Source: Elusimicrobiota bacterium
Lineage (GTDB): Bacteria > Elusimicrobiota > Elusimicrobia > Elusimicrobiales > Elusimicrobiaceae
Direction of reading: 5' to 3'
Length of the DNA: 38,955 bases
Assembly: GCA_023398295.1 (NCBI GenBank)
Contig: JAEWSL010000031.1
Coordinates: 1 to 38,955 of the forward strand
Shown one piece after another: positions 18,101 through 25,312 of the stretch. The position numbers and the translations under genes were made by a program. How positions within the stretch are numbered: the first letter of the stretch is position 1; every line of letters begins with the position of its first letter. The notes below the pieces were generated by a model that saw only the letters and a program-made list of their open reading frames with translations, was not told where the DNA came from and did no database searches.

Positions 18101-20828
18101 CGCAAATAAAAATCTTAACGTTTCCCTGGAACCGCAAAAACCCCAGGCTATGCCGGAAGAAAATATAAAATGGACTTTGCAGGCTAAAGACGAAGAGGAA
18201 AACCCCGTAAACGGCCAAGCCGTGGTAACGCTGTTTGATAAATCTCTTAATTACTACAAAGAGCACTCTTTCAACATTCTTACGCCCTACAGCCAAAAAA
18301 CATCTCCCGTCATAAACCCGCTTGTAAGTTCCATAGACGAGTTGCGCACTGTTTATATGCCGCGCCTCAAAAATGTTCTCAGGGCCGCAAACTATGCAAA
18401 CACCACCCTGGAAGAAATGGCGACGCTGGCTTCCCCCTCCACTTCCTACGCGGTAGCCGATGAGACCCCTGCCTATAAGGGCGCGGCTGGCGCGGCGGCG
18501 CCTTTGCAGCAGCCTTCTGAACAGCTTAAACTAAGAGGCCAAAGCCCCCAAACAGCTTTTTGGCAGCCCGACCTGAAAATAATAAAAGGCAAAGCTTCCT
18601 TCAACGTAAAGATGCCCCAACGCTTAACGCAGTGGGCGGCGCTTGCTTCTGTCTTTACAAAAAATGCGCAAAGCGCCAGGACGCAGGCCCAGATAACCGT
18701 CAATAAAGACTTGATGGTTTCCCTGCAAACCCCGCGCTTCCTGAGGGAAAACGACGTCATTAACATAGCGGCCGTAGTCTTCAACCACTCCAAACAGCGG
18801 CTGCCCGTTGAAATAAGCTTAAACGCGCAGCTTGACGGGCAGGACGCGGCCTCCCTTATGAAAATAGAGAATTCGGCCGCGCCCGTAAACCTAAACCCCG
18901 GGCAGGAATATAAAGTTTCGTGGAAAATAAACTCACCCCGCGGCGCAGGCGTTTTAACTTTAAGCGCGGTTGCAAAAAGCGGCAATATCTACGACGGCGA
19001 AGTTAAAACGGTGCCGCTGCTTTCAGGCAGGCAGCGCCTTGTCCAAAGCAAAACGGAACCTTTGACTGAAGGTAAAAATACTTTAACGCTGGAAGTTTCT
19101 TCCGCCAAAAATAAGAGCATAAACGTGGAGTCCGCGCATCTTAATATTTCCCCCAACCTTATCATTCCTGCGGTAAGGGCTATACCGATGTTCGTTTACG
19201 ACTCAAAAAACACTTCCCTATCCGCGATTAACGCTTATCTGCCGGCGGTGTTGTTAAATAATCTGCAAAACTCTTACCCGCAGTTTAAGAGAGCGCTGGC
19301 TTCCCTCCAGCGCAACACCAAGACCGCTCCGTGGAATACAGAAAATTCCGCTCTCTTTAAGGCCCTCAACGAAACGCCTTGGTACAATCTCTCAAAAGGT
19401 TATAAAGCCGAGCAGGAACAGATAAATATCTTTGACTCCCAAACGCTGGCGGCATTATCGGAACAATCCCAAAAAGACCTCCTGTCTTTCCAAAATTCCG
19501 ACGGCGGCTTTGCCTGGGTAAGCGGCGGCAAAAGTTCGCCCTATATCACTTTGGCAGTATTGGAACGCTTCGGCGCAGCCTATGCAAAGGGCATAAATGT
19601 GCCGCAAAGCAGTATCCAAAAAGCGCTGCGCTATATTACGGAAAATATCGCTATAAACACCTCTTCGCCGACGCAGGATAATATCGCCCAGGCGGTTTAT
19701 ACGGCAAAAGTGCTGTCCTATTATCCTAAGACGTGGTATAAGTACGATATCGTGCGCCTGACTGCAACGGCAAATAAATTTGACAAATATTTAACGCCGC
19801 TGGGCAAAGCTTATATGGCAAGCGTTTATAATTACCTGGGCAACCCTGTGAAAGCAAAAGAATATCTGGAGCAGCTCTTTGACGCGGCGGAAACTTCGCC
19901 TGTAACGGGCATCTCCTGGGCGCCGCAGGAACGTTCCTGGCTTTGGTTTAACGACACTATTACAACCCACGCCGCCGCAATTGACGCTCTTTTGGCCGTC
20001 GCCCCGCAGGATATTGAGCGCTTAAACGGCCTTGTCAAATGGCTTATGTTTGACAGCAAGGCTACCGCATGGACTAATACTGAAGACGGCGCAAAAGCCG
20101 TCTACGCGATGATAAACATTATGTCAAAAGAAGGCGCGCTTGAAAAAATCACAAATTATAAAGTAAACTGGAACGGCCTCAAAGAAGTCGCCGTGGCGGA
20201 GCCTTTATCCCCCGCGACAAAAGAACTTTCTTTTGCGAAGTACTCGCCGGAAGTTTCAGAAGCAGACTTTACCGCAGAAATTGAAAAAATTGCGGCGGGC
20301 AGCGCTTCGCCAAATGAAAAGACGGCCTCAACGCAGGCAAAAGAAACATCCCTTGCCGATTACGCCACTTTGACCGCCCTCTTCAGCGCGCCGCCGCCGA
20401 CAAAACCTTCCCCGGATAATATATTCAATATTTATAAAACCTATTATTTGGTAAAAGATAACAAGGCGGCTCCGCTTAAAGACGGAGATACGGTGAAAAT
20501 CGGCGATGAAATACGCGTCAAAATGACCATAAGCGCCAAAAATGATTTTGACTTCGTTTATATTAACGATCCAAAACCCGCCGCTTTTGAGACAGACGAC
20601 ATTACCTCCGGCTGGAAATACGACGGTATCGCGCGTTATGAGGAATTAAGAAATTCCTCCACCAACTTCTATATGATGTCCGTGCCAAGCGGAATTTACG
20701 ACTTAAGCTATACTCTGCGCCCCACAGCCGCCGGGGAATTTACCGCCGGCGGGGCCGTAATGCAAAGTATGTTCGCTTCGGAGTTTGCGGCCTACAGTTC
20801 GGGCATAACGCTTAAAGTTAAAGAATAA
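15138..20828 (+). CDS. Large bacterial alpha-2-macroglobulin family protein without thioester motif
   Basis: An 1896-residue exported protein: signal peptide MRKYICTLLICLTSVVING, a TPR-like stretch (FNRGLYKQAIEEYSAFI) to ~70, then MG-type beta-sandwich domains (DRAVYMPGQKINAAVNVIEY near 555 is the classic MG sheet), a bait-like region, the A2M core (LRENDVINIAAVVFNHS near 1205) and a terpenoid-cyclase-like thioester domain (SLLSFQNSDGGFAWVSGG-type repeat near 1455). Where the CxEQ thioester should be, near 1350, the sequence reads FVYDSKNTSLSA, so the covalent trap is absent, as in YfaS-like relatives. The ATG is chosen with AAGGGG 8 nt upstream; a GTG lies three codons earlier. The signal peptide has no lipobox. 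No pbpC neighbour is present. A terminator follows. Confidence 0.9.
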   Translation: MRKYICTLLICLTSVVINGQIIKRGDDFFNRGLYKQAIEEYSAFIKDRNEDNSCAAALKTALAYSYLHKYDSALKTVYNYVPKGDLCKTKYLIVKERLLKESSLYSQNTNDIIESETDPSKFTLKQKLTERKNTAKELWEMRSYLAKAQTKYNKDYLEGSFTTSTNFLVPTLYDYMVPIWLDLNTQPQEEILEESYKIGGSDRSAASELWHIERILMIRDVPDEDMAQALAYVSGSANSYSKYPQITPYMFRAGEVLAKARAASKSAYFYNQAEKYQNAVDQADYCLQLPLNFVSEECGNIRKSIVENKALALTAPVPFNLPVGKSTDFRITTKNMSKVYMHIYPLTPDDFATGTGGRPSPKSAKKKGGKATDLEPQNWMQEVPWQKRQEILKTVPARTLGLAIQTSIKYEPVVSEISLLFADKGLYAIVLSENRKPSQDDLMFFVNFTELALYATAFNTTPDLKTMPYQNSYFNVYALDPQRGTLIENADIIANARKYITGEGGSVKIPVEGKWQSLSMLGYISNSFSILPNINFAVSLPEKYDLAINTDRAVYMPGQKINAAVNVIEYKASNYFAYDGLAGKDKLTVTLSDANNKDLAQKTVSLNDIGAGEASFTIPKSSMLGTFTLKAKIGDVTKWQNILVEEYKEPEFEITLEDNQGISLYDTPLTVKGNASYYQGMPLSKTKVTYVITKEYFRPLFCWWYPPIPPDRDERINSSTVTDENGNFSITFTPRDTTKITETLRGMPAKYRVEAFITDKGGRTLSASKLYGASGQERFFVIKSDRGFFRQNTPATVTATMVNADGKQLEGRAEVVIQRAVPKKDDVFDLSDINNFEEGIVLETSIAQFDKEGPTPIDMPLLPEGFYVLKVIAQDSYGVDNEGKMLFIVVNPKTPSLTLPAVAIPENKVYYPGQTATFLIGAANNNSPKYIEIYKDQFFVSKDEVKTNGLALYSFPIKEIYRGSLALNWFSVTDYKPYSGSASVDVPYANKNLNVSLEPQKPQAMPEENIKWTLQAKDEEENPVNGQAVVTLFDKSLNYYKEHSFNILTPYSQKTSPVINPLVSSIDELRTVYMPRLKNVLRAANYANTTLEEMATLASPSTSYAVADETPAYKGAAGAAAPLQQPSEQLKLRGQSPQTAFWQPDLKIIKGKASFNVKMPQRLTQWAALASVFTKNAQSARTQAQITVNKDLMVSLQTPRFLRENDVINIAAVVFNHSKQRLPVEISLNAQLDGQDAASLMKIENSAAPVNLNPGQEYKVSWKINSPRGAGVLTLSAVAKSGNIYDGEVKTVPLLSGRQRLVQSKTEPLTEGKNTLTLEVSSAKNKSINVESAHLNISPNLIIPAVRAIPMFVYDSKNTSLSAINAYLPAVLLNNLQNSYPQFKRALASLQRNTKTAPWNTENSALFKALNETPWYNLSKGYKAEQEQINIFDSQTLAALSEQSQKDLLSFQNSDGGFAWVSGGKSSPYITLAVLERFGAAYAKGINVPQSSIQKALRYITENIAINTSSPTQDNIAQAVYTAKVLSYYPKTWYKYDIVRLTATANKFDKYLTPLGKAYMASVYNYLGNPVKAKEYLEQLFDAAETSPVTGISWAPQERSWLWFNDTITTHAAAIDALLAVAPQDIERLNGLVKWLMFDSKATAWTNTEDGAKAVYAMINIMSKEGALEKITNYKVNWNGLKEVAVAEPLSPATKELSFAKYSPEVSEADFTAEIEKIAAGSASPNEKTASTQAKETSLADYATLTALFSAPPPTKPSPDNIFNIYKTYYLVKDNKAAPLKDGDTVKIGDEIRVKMTISAKNDFDFVYINDPKPAAFETDDITSGWKYDGIARYEELRNSSTNFYMMSVPSGIYDLSYTLRPTAAGEFTAGGAVMQSMFASEFAAYSSGITLKVKE

Positions 20829-20851
20829 GTTTTTCGGCTCTTTCTCCACTA

Positions 20852-20891
20852 AAAACTGCGCGCTGCTTTCGGCAACGCGCAGTTTTTTTTA
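20852..20891 (+). terminator. Intrinsic terminator after the alpha-2-macroglobulin gene
   Basis: AAAACTGCGCG pairs with CGCGCAGTTTT, giving an 11-bp stem with a 13-nt loop that can partly pair further, and the right arm runs into eight T. It starts 24 bp after the stop codon. It also separates the rightward host operon from the leftward phage remnant. Confidence 0.9.
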
Positions 20892-20953
20892 CGGCATTTG
20901 ACAGGTTTAGCTTTGCAGTTTCCCCGCAGAACCTCCCGAAGCGGGAGGATAAA

Positions 20954-21607
20954 TCAGCTTTTAAGCTCCTCCAGCCACGAGGATATTTCTTTTGCTATGT
21001 TCTCCTGCGCGCTTGCTTTGCCGTCGGCCGATGCCGCCGATGCCGCCGCGGCAGTTTCGGCGGGAAGACTTTGCTCCTCTCCCGCCGCAGAGGGCCCGGC
21101 AAGGCTGGCCGGATCGGCGGGGACGGCCACAAGACTTATCTCAAAAATCTCGGCCAGAGTAAGGTGATCGGGATTAAGCGCGTCTTCGTAATGAAAACGC
21201 CCCGCTATGCTTATGCCCTTTGCGTGCCCCTCGCGGTAAATTTGACGCGCGTGGGATACTATAGGGTGCTCCGAACACGAAAACAGGGCCTTAAAGTAAA
21301 GGCCTTTATCGTCTTCATAAATATCGGTTACGGAGCCGGCTAAATGGTCCAGCCTGTTGACGTGGTCAATAAGCAAAACGGGGTTTTTGCGGAACTCCTT
21401 TAACTCATAGACATAATCGCGCCTGCCGTAAAATACGGTCGGGATATCGCCGTAACGGTCCGCGCGGTTCTTTGTGTTGGCGTAGCCCTCTATAAAAAGC
21501 AGGCCTTCGCGCTCGGTTATATCCGTCTGTTCAAGAGGCAAAATCTTAAGCGCGGGCGCGCTTAAAGTGCCTTTTATTTTATAATCGTTTGTTCGTCTTT
21601 CTTTCAT
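20954..21607 (-). CDS. HK97-family prohead protease (phage remnant)
   Basis: A 217-residue protein of the U35/S78 maturation protease family. The signature runs FIEGYANTKNRADRYGDIP near 42-60, FRKNPVLLIDHVN near 80 (the catalytic His of the DH pair), GHAKGISIAGRFHYEDAL near 128 (catalytic Ser) and IFEISLVAVPADP near 155. In phages it cleaves scaffold and capsid precursor during head maturation. After ~165 the protein is an Ala/Ser/Glu-rich tail. It sits 23 bp downstream of the portal gene, as usual, but no capsid gene follows: the next feature is the host terminator. The AGGAG before the start is 17 nt away, longer than normal. Codon use matches the host, so the remnant looks old or ameliorated. 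Confidence 0.88.
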   Translation of the reverse strand: MKERRTNDYKIKGTLSAPALKILPLEQTDITEREGLLFIEGYANTKNRADRYGDIPTVFYGRRDYVYELKEFRKNPVLLIDHVNRLDHLAGSVTDIYEDDKGLYFKALFSCSEHPIVSHARQIYREGHAKGISIAGRFHYEDALNPDHLTLAEIFEISLVAVPADPASLAGPSAAGEEQSLPAETAAAASAASADGKASAQENIAKEISSWLEELKS

Positions 21608-21630
21608 AATTGTTGTTGTTAACGCTCCTG

Positions 21631-22878
21631 TTAAATTGTTTTATCCGCGCAGGATTTGCGGCCGCGGCCCCGCGCAGAGGGGCCGCCCGCGCCAGCCGCG
21701 TTTGCCCCGAAAGGCAAACCCAGCGCCTGGGCAATCTCCGTCTTGGAAAAGCCCATCTCGTAATAAATTTTTGCGGCTTGGGCGCGCGCCGTTTCATCTT
21801 CTTTTAGGACCGATATCCCGCTTACGTCCTTATCAAAATAGAGCGAATGCGTTTCGTCAAAATGCGGCAGCAAAAACTCGGTAAAAACCTCAAGCATCAA
21901 AGTAAGCTTAGGCAAAACGCAAGTTTGATAGAAAATGCGCTGCTGCTCTTTTGTGTTAAACTGCGGCGCGTGGTCAAAAACACCGACCAAAGCCGGCGGC
22001 ACGTGGAAAATGGATAAAATGGTTTCGCGGCTAAGTTTCATACCCGATATAAAATCCATATCCTTTTGGCTTAAAGCCGTGCTCTGCCACTTAAGGCCGC
22101 CTTCAAGCAAAGCCACTTTGTGCGCTTTGGCCGCGCTCTGATATTTCTCGCTCCAGGACTTCATTATGCGCGAGCGCGCGGCGTCGTCAAGGCGCGCGTC
22201 AGTCTGCAAGATACCGCTTAAGGTGCCGGCGTTGTCAAAAAAAGCGCGGTTGTAAACTTCGGCTTTATCAAGGCTCTCAACAGCGCGCCGCGCCGCCGCT
22301 AAAGGAGAAAGACCGTAGAAAAAATCAAACGGGTTAAAATACTTGAAGTGGATTATATCCTGCGCCCTGTAATAGGCAGTCTGCGCGCCGGCGCGGTATT
22401 TATAGCCTTCCACCGGAACGGAGGATTTTTTGCCCGGCACAATTTCCACCAGCTGGCTTAAAAGAGGGAATAATTCCCCGGGGGCGCCGTCGGCGTGCTG
22501 CGCGTCTTTAAGTATATAGGCGTTGCCCGTGAGCTCAAGGCTTGCGATTATCCATTGCCGCAAAGCCCTGCCGCTCATAAATTGATTGGGGCGGTAAAGC
22601 AAGTTCAAACACGGGTGGGAGGGTATAATTTGCCCCTCTGCATCCTTTAGGACGAAATCCGTGCTGGAAGTCGTCTCCGCGATGGCGTTTACGCAGGCGT
22701 AAACCCACGCTTTATCGCCGTAGGCTTCAACATAAGGGCTGTAGTTGTGATGGGAAGGCGCGGGCAGTGCGCTGTCCCCCAGATAAATGCCGCCAAGCCC
22801 GCTGAAGTACGTCGTAAGCGCGTCCTTGCGGGATATATTGGGCAGGGTTTTGCTTAGTATTTTTTGGATTATGTTCAT
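21631..22878 (-). CDS. HK97-family phage portal protein (phage remnant)
   Basis: 415 residues, the normal size for HK97-type portals, the ring through which DNA enters the head. Recognisable segments are AWVYACVNAIAETTSSTDF near 55, HPCLNLLYRPNQFMSGRALR near 88, ELTGNAYILKD near 114, IIHFKYFNPFDFFYGLSPL near 172, YNRAFFDNAGTLSGILQT near 207 and FHVPPALVGVFD with FNTKEQQRIFYQTCVLPKL near 295. The frame is intact. The terminase expected upstream is missing: 22879-23515 holds only repeats. Whether the pair is a decaying prophage or a domesticated particle module cannot be told from this window. Confidence 0.9.
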   Translation of the reverse strand: MNIIQKILSKTLPNISRKDALTTYFSGLGGIYLGDSALPAPSHHNYSPYVEAYGDKAWVYACVNAIAETTSSTDFVLKDAEGQIIPSHPCLNLLYRPNQFMSGRALRQWIIASLELTGNAYILKDAQHADGAPGELFPLLSQLVEIVPGKKSSVPVEGYKYRAGAQTAYYRAQDIIHFKYFNPFDFFYGLSPLAAARRAVESLDKAEVYNRAFFDNAGTLSGILQTDARLDDAARSRIMKSWSEKYQSAAKAHKVALLEGGLKWQSTALSQKDMDFISGMKLSRETILSIFHVPPALVGVFDHAPQFNTKEQQRIFYQTCVLPKLTLMLEVFTEFLLPHFDETHSLYFDKDVSGISVLKEDETARAQAAKIYYEMGFSKTEIAQALGLPFGANAAGAGGPSARGRGRKSCADKTI

Positions 22879-23035
22879 TGATTTTTTTGCTCTCTGGTCT
22901 TTTGAGGCGGGCTTTGCGGGAAAAAATAGGACTGCAACAACACAATAAAAAAGGCCCGCCGCGGGGAACGGAAGGCTCTCTCAACGCAGATAATATAGCA
23001 AATTTAGACGGCAAACGCAATTTCTGGCTTTGCGC

Positions 23036-23226
23036 TTGGGCGCACTTTTTTGGCTCGCGCGCCAACGGCGCGCTCTCTTTTGGCTGTGCGCTTGGGCGCA
23101 CTCTTGGCAAATAGGCTACTACGCGCAATGTACAAGCTTCGCTTTTCCAGTTAAACAGAAGAAACAGCACGCAGTCTTAAGCTTTTGTCGTTATAAATAA
23201 AGTGCCGTCTTTGCGCGAGGCGACGA
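23036..23226 (-). repeat. Interspersed palindromic repeat, copy 4, with adjoining direct-repeat block A
   Basis: The same repeat family in minus orientation: palindromes GTGCGCTTGGGCGCAC-like and GCGCGCCAACGGCGCGC, then TAGGC, CAAGCTTCGCTTTTCCAGTT and AAACAGAAG. From 23073 to 23226 it is the first copy of a ~154-bp block that recurs at 24121-24274, including a distinct tail GTCGTTATAAATAAAG and TTTGCGCGAGGCGA. Confidence 0.75.
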
Positions 23227-23421
23227 ACGGTTGTTCCGTGAGGAGCGCTCGGAAGCAATCTTCCAATCTTCTGTTGCCGTTTCTGCCTTTTAACTGAAAA
23301 AACGAAGTTTGGACATTGCCATATTTAGCCTATCTCGCGTATGGCGTGCAGTTGGCACGCAAGGCAAAAAATGGAAGATTGCTTCCGAGCGTTCGCTGCG
23401 CTCACCTCGCGCAAAGACGAC
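23205..23421. repeat. Long inverted repeat enclosing repeat copy 5
   Basis: The arms are CGCTCGGAAGCAATCTTCCA at 23246-23265 and its exact complement at 23372-23391. The match resumes outward as CGTCTTTGCGCGAGG around 23208 against CCTCGCGCAAAGACG around 23406, with a poorly matched stretch between. The loop holds copy 5 (23287-23360) in plus orientation, while the next copy (23440-23512) is in minus orientation. The structure looks like a small non-coding mobile or palindromic element built of nested units. Confidence 0.65.
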
Positions 23422-23439
23422 GCTAATTGATAAAGACAA

Positions 23440-23512
23440 CAACGCGTGCCAATTAAAAGATAAGCTAACTTGGGCAATGTACAAGCTTCGCTTTTCCAGT
23501 TAAACAGAAGTA
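23440..23512 (-). repeat. Interspersed palindromic repeat, copy 6, directly after a pilin stop codon
   Basis: Minus-strand reading gives CTTCTGTTTAACTGGAAAAG, then GCGAAGCTTGTACATTGCCC, AGTTAGCTTATC and a weaker GTGCC palindrome half. It starts 3-4 bp past the stop of the prepilin gene at 23516-23974, so it forms that gene's 3' untranslated region. Confidence 0.7.
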
Positions 23513-23515
23513 TTT

Positions 23516-23974
23516 TTACAAACTGCCTTCTGCGTTTATTTCATCACAAAGTTTATCTTGTATATCAGTTATCCCTGAATATTTAACGCATTCAACTCTT
23601 GTCGGAACAGATGGTCTTATCGCAAGATAAAACCTTTGAGCAAAAGGCTTCCTTTGGGCAAGCGCAAGCCATTGGGCGCTGCTGCCCGAAGGAGAATAAA
23701 TAAAATATTTGGTTTCTTTGCGCAATCCACTGTAATTGTAATCATTCCCAGGAATGGTTATGTCCAAAGCGTCAATATCACCCGGGCCCGCATAAGAACC
23801 CGTGGCCATATAATACCTTTGATTTGCCTGCGCAATAACGCGCAAGTTTTCAACGGCTTCAGCTATTATAGTCTTTTCTGTAGCTTTTCTGTATTGCGGC
23901 AAAGCAATAGCCGCAAGTATGGCGATAATTAAAACAACAACTAACATTTCAATTAAAGTAAAACCTTTCTTCAT
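23516..23974 (-). CDS. Type IV prepilin / pseudopilin
   Basis: A 152-residue protein with the textbook class III leader MKKGFTLIEMLVVVLIIAILAAIALPQYRKA: cleavage follows Gly 4, Phe becomes residue 1, and Glu 5 is present. The leader is written here only as the known motif. The rest is a compact globular part with two Cys near the C-terminus (RVECVKYSG and DKLCDEIN) that can form the D-loop disulfide of PilA-type pilins. It needs a prepilin peptidase and an assembly ATPase, neither in this window. AAGGGG precedes the ATG by 8 nt. The gene lies between two copies of a ~154-bp direct repeat, which suggests duplication or exchange as a cassette. Confidence 0.93.
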   Translation of the reverse strand: MKKGFTLIEMLVVVLIIAILAAIALPQYRKATEKTIIAEAVENLRVIAQANQRYYMATGSYAGPGDIDALDITIPGNDYNYSGLRKETKYFIYSPSGSSAQWLALAQRKPFAQRFYLAIRPSVPTRVECVKYSGITDIQDKLCDEINAEGSL

Positions 23975-24056
23975 AGATAATCCCCTTAACTTCTGTATAT
24001 TAAAAGTTTATGAAAATTTTATCTTAATCGCAAGTTTTTAGCTGTACACTTCCTTC

Positions 24057-24274
24057 TAGCTCGCGCGCCAACGGCGCGCCATATGCAAAATAGGCTAAGC
24101 ATGTAAAATGCCAAGCTTCGCTCTCTTTTGGCTGTGCGCTTGGGCGCACTCTTGGCAAATGGGCTAAGCAAGGCAAATGCTAAGCTTCGCTTTTGCAGTT
24201 AAACAGAAGATTACAACGCGCAGTTTTATGCTTTTGTCGTTATAAATAAAGCGCCGCCTTTGCGCGAGGCGAAA
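24057..24274 (-). repeat. Interspersed palindromic repeat, copies 7 and 8, with direct-repeat block B
   Basis: Two tandem minus-oriented units: the palindrome GCGCGCCAACGGCGCGC with AAAATAGGCTAAGCATG and CCAAGCTTCGCT, then GCGCTTGGGCGCAC with GGCTAAGCAAGGC and AAGCTTCGCTTTTGCAGTT. 24121-24274 matches 23073-23226 over ~154 bp, including the GTCGTTATAAATAAAG and TTTGCGCGAGGCGA tail. The rest of the gap up to 24407 is A/T-rich with nothing else recognised. Confidence 0.75.
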
Positions 24275-24407
24275 CCTAAATTTATGGGTTACTCCGCGCT
24301 CTTAAAACGCGGGACCAAAGAATAATCCAGCTATTTCTCAAATTGTAACATCAATTGCTTTTTACAGTATAGCAAAATTTCCAGAGAATGACGAAAAAGG
24401 TTTTAGT

Positions 24408-24884
24408 TTAGCTTTTTTTAGCTTTTTTAACTTTTTTCGTCGGCTTTTTGGCAGGTTTTGTGCTTTTTTTGCAGCGCGGCTTTTTTTCTTTTTCCTGCGG
24501 CTGGAAAAATATCGGGCGGTACTTTTTGGAAACGGGACCCTTCCTTTCAATCTCGGGGAAATAGATGACCTCGTCGTTACCGTCGCCCATGCCTTCAAAA
24601 TGTTCCCTGTTTACCTTGCCGCGGTATTTAGTTATGCGGTTAACAAGCTTTCTTGCCCCTTCGCGCCCCAAAAGGCTTTTGAACATCCCCCTCATAGTGC
24701 GCGGCCGTAAAGACATAAATTCCGACGCTAATATTTTATAGCTTTCCCGCTTTGCGGTCCTCTTGGGATTATTTGGATAATATTTTGTTAAGGTTATATA
24801 ACCGTCTTTTTGAACTTCGCCTATCAAACTGTATACTTCCCTGCGTGAAGGTTTTTTATCTTCGGGTAAATCAAAGTCCGCCAT
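24408..24884 (-). CDS. Hypothetical protein with lysine-rich C-terminal tail
   Basis: A 158-residue basic protein that I do not recognise. Residues ~10-100 look like a small folded domain (REVYSLIGEVQKDGYITLTK, then YKILASEFMSLRPRTMRGMF and GREGARKLVNRITKYRG), possibly a nucleic-acid binder given its charge. The last ~27 residues are Lys/Pro/Ala-rich (KSTKPAKKPTKKVKKAKKS), resembling the tails of PPDK and RsfS in this window. The start MADFDLPED at 24884 is chosen because GGAGG lies 8 nt before it; an ATG 15 bp upstream overlaps that ribosome binding site. A partial palindrome lies just upstream. Confidence 0.7.
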   Translation of the reverse strand: MADFDLPEDKKPSRREVYSLIGEVQKDGYITLTKYYPNNPKRTAKRESYKILASEFMSLRPRTMRGMFKSLLGREGARKLVNRITKYRGKVNREHFEGMGDGNDEVIYFPEIERKGPVSKKYRPIFFQPQEKEKKPRCKKSTKPAKKPTKKVKKAKKS

Positions 24885-24906
24885 AATCGTTACCTCCATA
24901 ATATTA

Positions 24907-24922
24907 GTTAGTATATCCTAAC
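24907..24922. promoter_or_regulatory. Possible operator over the promoter of the 24408 gene
   Basis: GTTAGTATATCCTAAC has 5-bp inverted arms (GTTAG/CTAAC) around an A/T core. On the minus strand the core reads TATACT, a fair -10 element. The overlap of palindrome and -10 is the usual place for a repressor. TATAAT-like sequence also lies a little further upstream. Confidence 0.35.
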
Positions 24923-25312
24923 AAAGTAATTATATAATAGAAACGGCTTTTTTGCATAGTCTTTTTTAGTTTTTATTTTCGCGGCCGCGGCCGATTTAGC
25001 TTTTGGGAAAATCTTTTCCTCGTATTTTATTGTTATTTTATTGTAGCAAATAAACGGCGGGGAGTATATTTATTAAAGTTTTTTTGTCGCTATAAATTTG
25101 CTAAAATAAATAAAGAAAGTAAATCGGGCCGCGCGGGGATTAGATTATTTGGCCGCCCCCGCATTACCGCGCCGCGGCGCAATGTTTGATTATAAGATTT
25201 TTTAGAATTTATTTGTAAAATTTATTTGTTTGTAAAATTCTTATAAGATTTACCGGAAGGTTTTTTAGAAGTTTTTTTAGGAAATTTTAGGAAGGTTTTT
25301 TGAAATTTTTAC
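24923..25312. other. Non-coding A/T-rich region before tRNA-Arg
   Basis: About 390 bp without a gene. It contains a GCGGCCGCGGCCG block near 24980 and GCGCCGCGGCGC near 25169, then low-complexity direct repeats: TTATAAGATTT twice (25190 and 25241 regions), TTTGTAAAAT twice, and GGAAGGTTTTTT twice (25255 and 25292 regions). It probably includes the tRNA promoter, but no clear hexamer pair stands out. Confidence 0.5.

Noticed and set aside
22905..22965. Inverted GGCGGGC/GCCCGCC as a terminator upstream of the portal gene
   Set aside because: The loop is about 45 nt and the local stem next to the T-tract is only 4 bp; not convincing.
23290..23503. Two overlapping ~64-codon frames on opposite strands
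   Set aside because: They read through the inverted-repeat region and share its symmetry; no sign of coding.
23036..24274. CRISPR array
   Set aside because: The repeats are irregularly spaced, in both orientations, and have no unique spacers of constant length.
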